From JANQRX01 sp963663975 (GTDB lineage Bacteria; Pseudomonadota; Alphaproteobacteria; Rhizobiales; Kaistiaceae), in assembly GCA_963663975.2 (NCBI GenBank), contig CAXXRA010000015.1, forward strand, positions 806,001-870,000: a DNA stretch of 64,000 bases, read 5' to 3'. Each line of letters opens with the position of its first letter. The first letter of the stretch is position 1. Both the position numbers and the translations under genes were made by a program. Positions 16,473-25,846 of the stretch are shown one piece after another. The notes under the pieces are model-generated. The model had not been told where the DNA came from and did not search any database. It was given only the letters and a program-made list of their open reading frames with translations.

Positions 16473-18374
16473 TCAGGTGCGCGACTCCGTCTGCGCCGCC
16501 GATTCCAACTCCTCCTCCGGGATATCGTCGAACGAGGCGTAGTTGAGGCCGTAGAGTTTGGCGTAAAGCCCACCACCAGCCATCAACTGGTCGTGATTGC
16601 CCGATTCGATCAATCTGCCATTTTGCAAAACGATGATCCGATCGGCGCCTCGGATGGTCGCCAGCCGATGGGCGATAACAAGTCCGGTCCGGCCTTCCAG
16701 CAGCTTGATCAGTGCCTTCTGGATCAGCATCTCGGTATAGCTGTCTATATTGGCGGTGGCCTCGTCCAGCACCAGGATCCTGGCATCAGCGACCAGCGCC
16801 CGGGCAAAACTGATCAATTGCCGCTGGCCTAGCGACAGGTTGCCGCCGCGCTCGCCGAGTTGGGCGTCATAGCCATCGGTAAGTTTGGTGATGAAGTCGT
16901 GCGCACCCACCGCGCTCGCGGCCTCCACGACATCCTCGCGGGTCGCATCGGCGTTGTGGTAGCGGATGTTCTCGAAAACCGAGCCGGTAAACAGAAACGG
17001 CTCCTGCAAGACCATGGCGTTCTGCTGCCCCAGAGACTGCTGGGTCACCTGGCGCACGTCATGTCCGCCGATCAGTACCTGGCCCTGCTGAACGTCGTAG
17101 AAGCGGTGGGCCAGGGCCATGGCGCTCGACTTGCCGGAACCGGTGGGGCCGACCAGCGCGACCGTCTCGCCCGGATTGACCTTGAAGCTGACATTCTCCA
17201 GCACCGGGTAGTCGGGGTCGTAGCCGAAGGTGACATCACGGAATTCGACCGATCCGTCCATAACCGCCGTCAGCACCTTCGCGTCGGCTGCATCCTGGAT
17301 GTCGACGCCAACATCCAGCACTTCGGTGAGCCGCTGTCCCGAGGCCATCGCGCGCTGCATGACCGAGTACTGCATGGTCAGCGATCGGATCGGGTCGAAA
17401 AATCGCTGAATGTAGAACAGGAACGCCACCATCACGCCGACTTCAAGGTTGCGGTCGAGCACCATCGAGCCGCCCAACACGATCACCACGGCCATCGCGA
17501 TGCCGGTGAGTGAATCGATGATCGGCACCATGATCTGGGCGTATCTCGATGCGGTCAGGTGGGCTCCCAGATTGGCCTTGGCCTTGTCGACGTACAGCGT
17601 GAAATTGACCCGTTGCCGGTCCATGCTCTGCACCGCCCGCACGCCATGGATCGCTTCGGCCAGTGCTCCATTGGTCACCGAATTGGTTTCGTGCGCGGCC
17701 ATAAACGCCACCCGCGCCCTCGGCAGCCAGAAGACGCGCACGACGAACAGCACCGGCAGCACCGAAAGCGTCAGCAGACCCAGCCGAAAATCGAGCGCAA
17801 GCATCACAAAGACGATGCCCACCAGCAGGATAACATCGCCCACCGAGATGACGACGGTTTCGAGAAACTCCTGCATGGAATTGACGTCGCCCTGAAGCCG
17901 CGACATCAGCCGGCCGACCTCGGTCTTGTCCATGAAAGACAGCGAGATTTTTTGCAGATGCGCGAACATCGCCCGCCGGATATCGAACAACACATTCTCG
18001 GCCGTCTTGGCGACGACGGTCTCCTGCAGGTAGCTGGCACCGTAGTTGATCACAATGGCAGAGGCGAAGGCGGCGACGGCCCAGCCCAGCGCAGCGCGAT
18101 TTCCCGCACCCGGCGCCATGCCATTGTCAATGGCGAAGCGGATGATCAGCGGAATGACGAGCTGAGAGCCGGTGAAGGCCAGCACCGCGGCAACGGCAAA
18201 CAACAGCCGCATCCTGTAGGGACGCACAAAAACCCAGATGCGGCTGATGATGCGGCCGTCGAACACCTTGCCGAACATTTCCTCTTCGACACGGTGGGAG
18301 CCAACGACCGCGTGGGGTGGGCGTTGTCCGTCGTCGCGCCCATCGCGGCGTTCGCTGTCGGATTCCACCGCCAT
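16473..18374 (-). CDS. ABC exporter half-transporter, subunit with canonical Walker B
   Basis: A 633-residue fusion of a six-helix membrane domain (residues ~40-360) and an ATPase domain. Walker A is GPTGSGKSS, the Q-loop is AMVLQEPFLF, Walker B is ILVLDEATANID with the catalytic glutamate, and the H-loop is IAHRLAT. The signature is LSLGQRQ instead of LSGGQ. Its ATG shares one base with the stop of the upstream half-transporter (TGATG). The odd signature here and the Glu-to-Asp change in the partner match heterodimeric exporters with one degenerate ATP site (TM287/288, LmrCD type). Cargo, drug or lipid, is unknown. Confidence 0.9.
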   Translation of the reverse strand: MAVESDSERRDGRDDGQRPPHAVVGSHRVEEEMFGKVFDGRIISRIWVFVRPYRMRLLFAVAAVLAFTGSQLVIPLIIRFAIDNGMAPGAGNRAALGWAVAAFASAIVINYGASYLQETVVAKTAENVLFDIRRAMFAHLQKISLSFMDKTEVGRLMSRLQGDVNSMQEFLETVVISVGDVILLVGIVFVMLALDFRLGLLTLSVLPVLFVVRVFWLPRARVAFMAAHETNSVTNGALAEAIHGVRAVQSMDRQRVNFTLYVDKAKANLGAHLTASRYAQIMVPIIDSLTGIAMAVVIVLGGSMVLDRNLEVGVMVAFLFYIQRFFDPIRSLTMQYSVMQRAMASGQRLTEVLDVGVDIQDAADAKVLTAVMDGSVEFRDVTFGYDPDYPVLENVSFKVNPGETVALVGPTGSGKSSAMALAHRFYDVQQGQVLIGGHDVRQVTQQSLGQQNAMVLQEPFLFTGSVFENIRYHNADATREDVVEAASAVGAHDFITKLTDGYDAQLGERGGNLSLGQRQLISFARALVADARILVLDEATANIDSYTEMLIQKALIKLLEGRTGLVIAHRLATIRGADRIIVLQNGRLIESGNHDQLMAGGGLYAKLYGLNYASFDDIPEEELESAAQTESRT

Positions 18375-20250
18375 CAGTGCGCCTCCACGCCCATGGCCGG
18401 CAACTTGTCCGCCGGCCGGACCTGCAGGTCGTAAAGCGCTTTGTACCGCCCGCCTGCCGCCAGCAGTTCCTCATGGGTACCGCGCTCGACAATCTCGCCA
18501 TTGTGGACAAACAGAATCATGTCGGCGTGCATCAGCGAGCTCAGCCGGTGGGCGACGATGATCGTCACCCGATCCCTGGCGTGGCGGATCATGGCGCCGC
18601 GCATGCGCTGCTCGGTGCCGGCATCGATGGCCGCGGTGGAGTCGTCGAACACCAGGACCGCGGGCCTGAGCATGAGGCTGCGGGCGATCGAGAGGCGCTG
18701 CCGCTGTCCTCCGGAAAGCGATACACCGCGCTCGCCCACAACGGTGCCGTAGCCGCCGGGCAGTCCCAATACGTAATTGTGAAGTTGCGCCGACTCGCTG
18801 GCCGCTCGATCCGGTGCTCTCTCGCCCACGGCTCGCCATAGGCGATGTTGTTTTCGATTGTCGTTGTGAAGAGGAATGCGTCCTGCTGAACCACCGCCAC
18901 CGCGTGCCTCAGCGAAGCCAGCGTTAGGCCGCGAATGTCTTGTACGTCGAGGGTGATCCGCCCCCCGGTGACGTCGTAAAAGCGTGGTATCAGGTGAGCG
19001 ATCGTGGACTTGCCGCTGCCGGGGGGGCCAACGAAAGCAATGGTTTCACCGCGACGAGCCTCGAAACTGAGATGCCGCAGGACCGGCTGGTCTTCGGCTC
19101 TCGGATAGGCGAAGTCCACATCTTCGAAGCAAAGCACGCCATCGGATATCTCCAGTTCCCTGGCGTCGGGTGCGTCCTTGATGGCGACGTCAAGGTCGAG
19201 CAATGCGAATACGCGCGATCCGCAGGTCGAGGCGCGCGCGAATGAATTGACCATCATCCCGAGTTGCCGGACGGGCATTTGGAGGATGGCCATGAAGGTG
19301 AGAAACGAGGCCAGGGTGCCCAAGGTTATGTCGCCGGCGATCACTTTGTTGCCGCCGATCCAAAGCACGAGCCCCATCGCCGCGACGAACGAGAAGGTCA
19401 TCGCCGTAGCGTTTTTCACGCGAATGCCAATTCGCTCGTGCGCCAGGCGCAGCGCGTTCCTGGAGGCGCGGTCGAACTTCGCCATTTCGTACGCCTGGGC
19501 GGCAAACGCCCTTACGACGCGGATTCCAACCAGGTTTTCCTCCATCACCCGCGTCAGAACCGATAATCGCCGCTGCAGTTCGAGCCAGGCTCTGCGCAGT
19601 CGCAATCGCGTCACCGACGACCGCCAGGCGACAAAGGGCACGAAACTCAACGCCACCAGGCCGAGCACAAGATCGGTCGACAGCAGCAGGTAGGCGCCGG
19701 CGCCGATCAGAACCGTCAACAGAACCACGCGCACAGGCCCGGTGGAGAAGAACATTCTCACGCCTTCGAGGTCGAGCGTGCCAACGGTGATCAGATCGCC
19801 GGAATGGGTGCGATCGTGAAAGCTGAAGCTCAGCCGCTGGATTTTCTCATAGCAGCCAAGACGCAGTTGGTAGCCGATATGATGACCGACGGACTCACCG
19901 AAGTAGTTCTGTATCATGGTGAAGAGCCCGCGCAGCACGCTCACCGCCAGTAGAATCCCGGCGGTGGTCCACAGCGCGCCGGCCGCGGCCGCCTGCGCCT
20001 CTGCACCGCCGGCCGCGAAGATCTGGGTCTGGTCCACCGCCGAGCCCAGGAGGCGCGGAATCATCAGTTGCAGCGTCGCTGCGACGAGCGTGGCCCCGAT
20101 CGCAAGCGCCACCCGCCAAGGGTGTCGAAGGGCCATGCGGGTGATGCGCACCAGCGTACTGAGGCCCCTGCCCCAGCCGGCCGCTTCCACATGCGCATTT
20201 AGAGGCGATCCCTTTGCCCGATCTGTCCCAAGGGCGCTGACGCCGGACAC
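18374..20250 (-). pseudogene. ABC exporter half-transporter with Asp Walker B, one apparent frameshift
   Basis: Partner of the downstream half-transporter. The membrane domain and Walker A (GPPGSGKST) are in the first frame up to NNIAYGEPWA; near 18830 one base seems missing, and the rest (HNYVLGLPGGYGTVVGERG, signature VSLSGGQRQRL, Walker B AVLVFDDSTAAID, IVAHRLSS) follows in the second. Joined length is ~625 residues. The Walker B catalytic glutamate is replaced by aspartate (FDDST), the hallmark of the degenerate-site subunit of heterodimeric exporters. Conservation on both sides of the break favours a sequence error. Confidence 0.88.
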
Positions 20251-20348
20251 TCACGTAATACTTTGGGCGGGGATGCTTGCGGGCGCTGCGTCCACAGTCT
20301 TTCGGTGCCGCCACCAGCCGATGTACATCTCCGCGATCAATAGGTTGA

Positions 20349-21641
20349 GGGCACCTCTAAAAATCCCTGTTCCGAGCCTTGATCGGTTATAATCCGGACG
20401 GTTTGGCGCGTAGATGTGGGGAACCGACCATGGGCCAAATGGGCTTTTTCGACATCGCGAATCGGTATGCCGGCCTGGACGCCAAGAACGATCCTTTGGC
20501 GAGGATCGACGCGGTGGTTCCGTGGGAGAATTTCCGTGCCCGCCTGGAGGCGATCTGGCGCAAGCCGGCCGAGGAACGGAAGTCGCCGGCGGGGCGAAAG
20601 CCCTGGGACGCGGTGGCGATGTTCAAGGCGATCGTTCTCTGCGAGCTTTACAATCTCTCGGACGACCAAGTGGAGTACCAGCTTCGCGACCGCCTCTCGT
20701 TCATGCGGTTCGTAGGGTTCGGTCTTGAGGACAAGGTCCCCGACGCCAAGACGGTGTGGCTCTACCGGGAACAGTTGGCGCGGGCGGGCATGGTCGAGGC
20801 GTTGTTCGAGGACTTCGACGGCTATCTGGAGAAGCAGGGCTACCTGGCGATGGGCGGCCAGATCATCGACGCGTCGATCGTACCGGTCCCCAAGCAGCGC
20901 AACAGCCGTGACGACAACGCGCGGATCAAGGATGGCGAGACGCCGGAGGGCTGGAAGGACCAGCCGGCCAAGCGGTCGCAGAAGGACACGGACGCACGGT
21001 GGACAAAGAAGCATGGCAAGAGCCACTACGGTTACAAGAACCATGTCAACGTGGACCGCCGGCACAAGCTGGTGCGGCGTTATCAGGTGACCGACGCGGC
21101 GGTGCACGACAGCCAGGTCGTGGAGGACATCCTTGATCCGGACAACACGGCCTCGGACGTGTGGGCGGACAGCGCCTATCGGTCGGCGGAGATCGAGGCG
21201 AAGCTGAAGGAGAAGGGCCTGAACAGCCGCATCCACCGCAAGGGGCATCGCGACAAGCCGCTGAGCGAGCGGGAGAAGCGGGGCAACAAGGCCCGTTCGA
21301 AGGTGCGGGCGCGCGTCGAGCACGTGTTCGGGGCCCAGAGCAACGACATGGGCGGGACGCTGGTGCGCAGTATCGGGCTGGTACGGGCGAGGGCGCGGAT
21401 CGGGCTGAAGAACCTCGCCTACAACATGCGCCGCCTGGTGCAGCTGGAGCGTCTCGCCGCGGCGGCGCCAACGTGATGGTCATCAGGGGAGAAGTCTGCC
21501 TGGAGCCCCCATTGACAGGGAAACAGACCCGCCGGGGAGCCGGAGAAGGCCGAAAACCCAGACGCCAACCCCGCTCATGACCCGCGAGAACCGCACAACC
21601 TGTCGAGTTTCACGTCAGTCGCATTATTTTTCGAGGTGCCC
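20349..21641 (+). mobile_element. IS5-family insertion sequence, complete
   Basis: A 1,293-bp element bounded by 16-bp terminal inverted repeats with one mismatch: GGGCACCTCTAAAAAT at 20349-20364 and its complement, with one change, at 21626-21641. It encodes a single transposase. The flanks (TTGA on the left, ATGA on the right) show no clear target duplication, and the recombinase remnant on the right has no counterpart on the left, so an adjacent deletion or recombination probably followed insertion. The 149 bp between transposase stop and right repeat hold no gene. Confidence 0.8.
20430..21476 (+). CDS. IS5-family transposase
   Basis: DDE transposase of 348 residues starting at ATG 20430; an upstream extension to 20379 is unlikely. 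It shows the N-terminal DUF772-like region (KPWDAVAMFKAIVLCELYNL, then LRDRLSFMRFVGFGL), the first catalytic aspartate in GGQIIDASIVPVP, the second in VWADSAYRS and the glutamate in RVEHVFG. KHGKSHYGYKNHVN is the conserved beta-hairpin of the IS5 group. The frame is intact, so the element may still be active. Confidence 0.92.
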   Translation: MGQMGFFDIANRYAGLDAKNDPLARIDAVVPWENFRARLEAIWRKPAEERKSPAGRKPWDAVAMFKAIVLCELYNLSDDQVEYQLRDRLSFMRFVGFGLEDKVPDAKTVWLYREQLARAGMVEALFEDFDGYLEKQGYLAMGGQIIDASIVPVPKQRNSRDDNARIKDGETPEGWKDQPAKRSQKDTDARWTKKHGKSHYGYKNHVNVDRRHKLVRRYQVTDAAVHDSQVVEDILDPDNTASDVWADSAYRSAEIEAKLKEKGLNSRIHRKGHRDKPLSEREKRGNKARSKVRARVEHVFGAQSNDMGGTLVRSIGLVRARARIGLKNLAYNMRRLVQLERLAAAAPT

Positions 21642-22746
21642 ATGAGTATGCGGCCAGGCTCACGCCGCGGGAGATCGCCGCCAGGCTCAATCGGGACGGC
21701 GTACCATCGCCACGCGGCGGCATCTGGAACGCCTCGACCATCAACGGCGCTCGCAACCGCGGCACCGGCATCCTCGGTAACGAGCTGCACAATGGCCAGC
21801 TGGTCTGGAACCGAATGCGGAAGGTCAAGGATCCTGACACGGGCCGCCGCATCGGCCGCGTTAATCCAAAAAGCGAATGGATGACGGTCGACGTACCTCA
21901 CTTGGCGATCATAGATCCCGGCCTCTACGCCAAGGTTATCCGCCGGCGGACCCCGAAGCCTGGTCGGAAGCGACTGACGCAGCGACCGCGGCGCCTTCTG
22001 TCCGGCCTCCTGCGATGCGGAGTGTGCGGATCGGGAATGGCGATTCACGATCGCGATCGCACCGGAAAATCTCGCGTCCGCTGTTCGCGCTATCGCGAGA
22101 GCGGCGCCTGTTCCCACCGGCGCATGTACTATCTGGAGGCGATCGAGACAATCGTGCTCGAGGGCCTGCGCGATGCGTTGCGCGAGCCGGACATGATCCG
22201 GCGATACGTCGAGACCCATCAGAAGGAGCGCAAACGTCTGGCCAAGGCAGAGGACGCCGGCCGCGCCAAAACGGAACGTCGGCTTGGCGCCATCGACCGC
22301 GAACTGAAACGCTACGTGAAATCGATCGGCGACGGCAGCGCCACGATCGACATGATCGAGGACGAAATGCTGGTGCTACAATCGGAGAACATCAGCTGCA
22401 GGGCAGACTCACCGAACCGCCAACTAAGACGGTCTCTCTGCATCCGGGCGCCATGACCCGATATCTGGGCCAGATAGAGGACCTGGCAAAGGTGTTTCGC
22501 GTAACAGCGACGGTAGAAGATGGGCGCGAGGCGCACCAGCGTTTCCGCGAATTGGTCGACCACGTCACAGTCCGCCCGACCGAGCCACGTGCACCGCTCA
22601 ACATCGAGATCGCCGGCCGCCTAGGTGTGCTTATGAACGACCAAGAACTGCCGCCAAGCGGGCGCTATAGTGGGGTTGAAGTGGTGCCGCAAGAGGGATT
22701 CGAACCCCCGACCCCAGCATTACGAATGCTGTGCTCTACCAACTGA
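21642..22746 (+). pseudogene. Serine recombinase remnant (recombinase and zinc-ribbon domains) at tRNA-Thr
   Basis: Homology begins exactly at the IS5 right repeat with EYAARLTPREIAARLNRDGV, the start of the Recombinase domain, and continues through NASTINGARNRGTGIL, KDPDTGRR, a zinc ribbon (LRCGVCGSG to SGACSHRRM) and a coiled coil. The whole N-terminal resolvase domain with the catalytic serine is missing. One base is lost near 22385; the second frame (RYLGQIEDLAKVFRVTATVE) runs into tRNA-Thr, giving the tRNA-encoded tail EGFEPPTPALRM. It is the relic of an element integrated at this tRNA. Confidence 0.8.
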
Positions 22747-22757
22747 GCTATTGCGGC
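22682..22757 (-). tRNA. tRNA-Thr(CGU)
   Basis: A full cloverleaf can be folded on the minus strand. The acceptor stem GCCGCAA pairs with TTGCGGC, followed by A73 and an encoded CCA (22684-22682). The D arm contains AGCTCAGTTGGTAGAGC. The anticodon stem CAGCA/TGCTG closes the loop TTCGTAA with anticodon CGT, reading ACG (threonine). The T arm is GGGGGTTCGAATCCCTC. It lies 91 bp downstream of hemY on the same strand. Its 3' end abuts a recombinase remnant, so it served as an integration target. Confidence 0.97.
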
Positions 22758-22848
22758 TCACCGCCGGCAGCGCATCGCGTCGCGCTCTTCGCCTCGGCAT
22801 CGCCGCGCCTTGATACGCGCCGTCAGCGCCGCGTTCAAGCGATCGTCC

Positions 22849-24393
22849 TCAACCGCGGCGAATTCCGACCCCGCCGCGCTCGGCGGCCCCCGCCGCCGGC
22901 CCGGGATCATCGGGCGACGGCGGCCCAGCCTCTTCGCCAAGCGCGTCGGCAACCTTCGCCTGGAGCGCCTTTTCATTTGCCGGCGGCACAACCGCTTCGG
23001 CCGCCATGTCCGGCGTCACCTTCGTTGATTCGAGCGAGGCGGTCTGGCCGGCGTCTGCCACCGCCGGTCCGAGTTTGTCGACATCCAGGTCGATCGCCCG
23101 CGCCAAACTCGGCGGCTGGGCGATGACGCGCCAGGCGAACGCGTCGACCTGGCCCGACACCGGCGACACCGGCGCCCAGGCCTCGAACACCCTGCCGTCG
23201 GCGGTCCACACCGGGTCGCGCGGCGCGCCAAGCGCTCGCGCAAGCCAGGTCCGGACGCGACCGAGATCGCCGCTCTCGCCCTCCTCGATATCGGCCATCA
23301 GCAAACACACCCGTTCGCTCGGCCCGGCTTGCACCAGTCCCTCCAACGCCTGGCGGGCGGTCGACCATTCATGGGCGGTGATCGCCGCATGGGCGATAGC
23401 CATCGGGCCTTCGGGGTTGTCGGGCACCAGTCCGGCGAGTTTCTGCACCCGCTTCAGTCGGTCGCGAACCGGCTCACCGGTGCGAACCTCGGCATAGGCG
23501 GCGGCGACCTCCGGATGGGGCGCGTTTTTCCACGCCGCCTCCAGCAGACGGGTGGCGCGACGGGTGTCGCCGGCCCGGGTCGACAGCCGCGCCGCCACCA
23601 CCGCGGCCGGCGTCAGATCGGGCGCCAGCTTGGCCGCCTCCAGCGCCGCGGTGTGCGCCTCGTCGGGCGAACCCGCCTCCAGTTCGATGGCGCGGCCGGT
23701 CAGCAGCACCGCGCGCAGCCGCCGTGCCCGATTCTTGTCGACCAGATTGGCGGCAAGGTTGGCGGCCAGCGCCTCCAGCGCTCCGTCCCAGTCGCCGGCG
23801 CGCGAGCGATAGTCGAACAGCGCCCGGCCGGCCCATGGGATATGCGACGACAGACGATGCGCCTCCTCGGCGAAATGTACCGCGGCGGCATCCTCGCCCT
23901 GGCGCTGGGCCTCGACGAACAGGCCGTGGAGGCCGAGCACCCTGGTATCGGAACCGTCCGACAGCTGCTCGAAGGCGGTTCTGGCGGCGTCGCGGTCGCC
24001 GGCGATCTGGGCGGTTTGCGCCGACAGCAGCAGCACCAGCGGATCACCGCCGAGCAGCGAACGGGCCTCTTGCGCCGCCCGCCTTGCGGCGCGGGAATCG
24101 CCCGCGCCGACCGCTACCATCCCCCGCGACAGAGCGCGGTAGCCGCGGTCGCGCCGCCGCGCTCCCAGTGCGCCGCTGACCGTCCTCGGCGCCCGCACGA
24201 CCGCGCGCAGCAACGCACCGACAACCGTCAGCGCCGCCACCAGCGCCGCGATGGCGATGGCCGCCGCCATCATCGAGGTGGTGATCCGGTAGTCCTGCCA
24301 GGTGAGCACGAGTTCGCCCGGTCGGTCGGCAAGCCAGGCGAACGCCCCGGCGAGCCCAAACAATGCTGCCACAAAAATGATGAAGCGGATCAT
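22849..24393 (-). CDS. hemY: HemY-like TPR membrane protein
   Basis: A 514-residue inner-membrane protein. Two N-terminal membrane helices (residues ~1-20 and ~40-65) enclose the family loop LTWQDYRITTS, followed by the HemY_N region and about six TPR-like helical repeats with alanine-rich helices, then an acidic proline-rich tail. The family is linked to heme synthesis by gene clusters rather than by a known reaction. It is the last gene of hemC-hemD-Mic60-hemY, and it starts 10 bp after the Mic60 stop. Confidence 0.88.
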   Translation of the reverse strand: MIRFIIFVAALFGLAGAFAWLADRPGELVLTWQDYRITTSMMAAAIAIAALVAALTVVGALLRAVVRAPRTVSGALGARRRDRGYRALSRGMVAVGAGDSRAARRAAQEARSLLGGDPLVLLLSAQTAQIAGDRDAARTAFEQLSDGSDTRVLGLHGLFVEAQRQGEDAAAVHFAEEAHRLSSHIPWAGRALFDYRSRAGDWDGALEALAANLAANLVDKNRARRLRAVLLTGRAIELEAGSPDEAHTAALEAAKLAPDLTPAAVVAARLSTRAGDTRRATRLLEAAWKNAPHPEVAAAYAEVRTGEPVRDRLKRVQKLAGLVPDNPEGPMAIAHAAITAHEWSTARQALEGLVQAGPSERVCLLMADIEEGESGDLGRVRTWLARALGAPRDPVWTADGRVFEAWAPVSPVSGQVDAFAWRVIAQPPSLARAIDLDVDKLGPAVADAGQTASLESTKVTPDMAAEAVVPPANEKALQAKVADALGEEAGPPSPDDPGPAAGAAERGGVGIRRG

Positions 24394-24403
24394 GCCGGTC
24401 GCA

Positions 24404-25771
24404 TCAGCCTGACGTCTCGCCTCGCGGCGAGGCGGCGATCTCGGCGACCAGCGCGTCCGCCGCCAGCCTTTGCTCGACCTGCTCGGCCCAATTGGCCGAA
24501 GCCTGCTGCGCGGCCTGGTTGAGACGCGCCCGTTCCGTCAGCGCCGCAGCCAGATCACCGGCCGCGACCGCCTCGGCGACGAGCCCCACGCCGGCATCCG
24601 ATCCGGCCTGCTCCGATGACCCGACCCGCTGCACGGTGACGATATCGCCCAGCCAGGCGAGGATGCCGCCGCCGACGGTCTCGCCGCCCCCGGCCGCCGT
24701 CATCGCTGCCGCCGTCATCGCTGCCGCCACGCCGGCAAACCTGTCGCGCAGCGAGTCGCGAGAGGGAACACCAGCCGCTGCCAGCGGCCTCAATTGGTCG
24801 ATCGCCGCCGCCTCGCCGCCGAACGAGGCCACCGCGTCCAGGGCCAGATCGAAGGGCTGGCTTTCGCGCGACATGCGTTCCAGCAACAGAACCGCCATCG
24901 CCCAGCCTGGCTCACCCGGCCCGAGCGTCGAAACACTGGCGGATTCGGCCAGCGTGGCAAGTTTCAGTTCCAAATCCGCGATCTCGCCCGACATGGCTGC
25001 AATCGCATCGGCGGCGCCGCTGGCCTCGGCTCCCCCGGCCGGATTGATCCTCGCCTCCAGCCCGGCGATCGCCTGGCTGAGCTCTGCGGCCGACGGTTTG
25101 GCGGCGATCGTCGTCGCGGCCGAGTCGACCTGTCTGGACAGCGCTGTGAGCTCGCGGCCAAGTGCGTCCAGGGCCTCGGCGCGATCGTCCAGGGCCTGTG
25201 TCATCGCATCCACGCGGCCGCCGAGGTCACCGAGCCGCGCCTCGAGGTCGGCAACGCGGCCATCGGCGGCAGCGGCCAGCTGCTGTGCCGCGATACCGCG
25301 GCCAAGCGCCTGCTCAGCCGTGTCACGACCGGGCGCCGGAATGACGCCGACGGCCTGGAGGACAAACAGAAGAACCAGTGCGACACCACCGCCGACGGCG
25401 CCGGCCGCGACCAGTCGCGCGTTACCGCCGGAACCGGTATCGGTGGCCGGTGGACGAACCGGATCGCCCGGCGTGACGGCAGGCTCGGTGGTGGCAGGCG
25501 CCGGTTCATTGGCCTCTGCGGCGGGTCCGGCGGCAGCGGCCGCCCACGGTGGCTTGGCCAGTTTGGACGACGCCTTGGCGCCGGTGGGTTGTTGCTTACG
25601 CGACGAGGATTGGCCGGTCTCAGAGGCTTCCCGCGTGCCCGCGGCGGTCCTGGTCGAGGCCGGCGCCGCCTCCAGATCGATGGTCACCGGCGGTTTTTTT
25701 GCACGGGTGCGCTTACCCCCGGCGCGTGCGCCGCGTCCTCTTGGTTTGCCGCCGTCGCTGCCCTCGGTCAT
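24404..25771 (-). CDS. Alphaproteobacterial Mic60 (mitofilin-family, COG4223)
   Basis: A 455-residue protein with a basic, disordered N-terminus rich in K, R, P and A (residues 1-115), one transmembrane helix (RLVAAGAVGGGVALVLLFVL, ~120-145), a long coiled coil of heptad-like A/L/D repeats (~155-300) and a helical C-terminal mitofilin-like domain (GWAMAVLLLERMSRESQPF onward). Mitofilin homologues of Alphaproteobacteria are encoded between hemD and hemY and shape intracytoplasmic or envelope membranes, as Mic60 shapes cristae. Layout and context support that identity; a close Mic60 match is inferred, not computed. Confidence 0.8.
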   Translation of the reverse strand: MTEGSDGGKPRGRGARAGGKRTRAKKPPVTIDLEAAPASTRTAAGTREASETGQSSSRKQQPTGAKASSKLAKPPWAAAAAGPAAEANEPAPATTEPAVTPGDPVRPPATDTGSGGNARLVAAGAVGGGVALVLLFVLQAVGVIPAPGRDTAEQALGRGIAAQQLAAAADGRVADLEARLGDLGGRVDAMTQALDDRAEALDALGRELTALSRQVDSAATTIAAKPSAAELSQAIAGLEARINPAGGAEASGAADAIAAMSGEIADLELKLATLAESASVSTLGPGEPGWAMAVLLLERMSRESQPFDLALDAVASFGGEAAAIDQLRPLAAAGVPSRDSLRDRFAGVAAAMTAAAMTAAGGGETVGGGILAWLGDIVTVQRVGSSEQAGSDAGVGLVAEAVAAGDLAAALTERARLNQAAQQASANWAEQVEQRLAADALVAEIAASPRGETSG

Positions 25772-25846
25772 GTCCGCCTCTTTTTTGTCGTTTGCCCCCG
25801 AGACAACCGCCCGTCAGATTATACGCGAAATCGTATCGCGAAACCG

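Noticed and set aside
20304..20312. GGTGCCGCC left of the IS5 element as a possible second att copy of tRNA-Thr
   Set aside because: Only about eight to nine bases match the tRNA 3' end, expected by chance in this composition.
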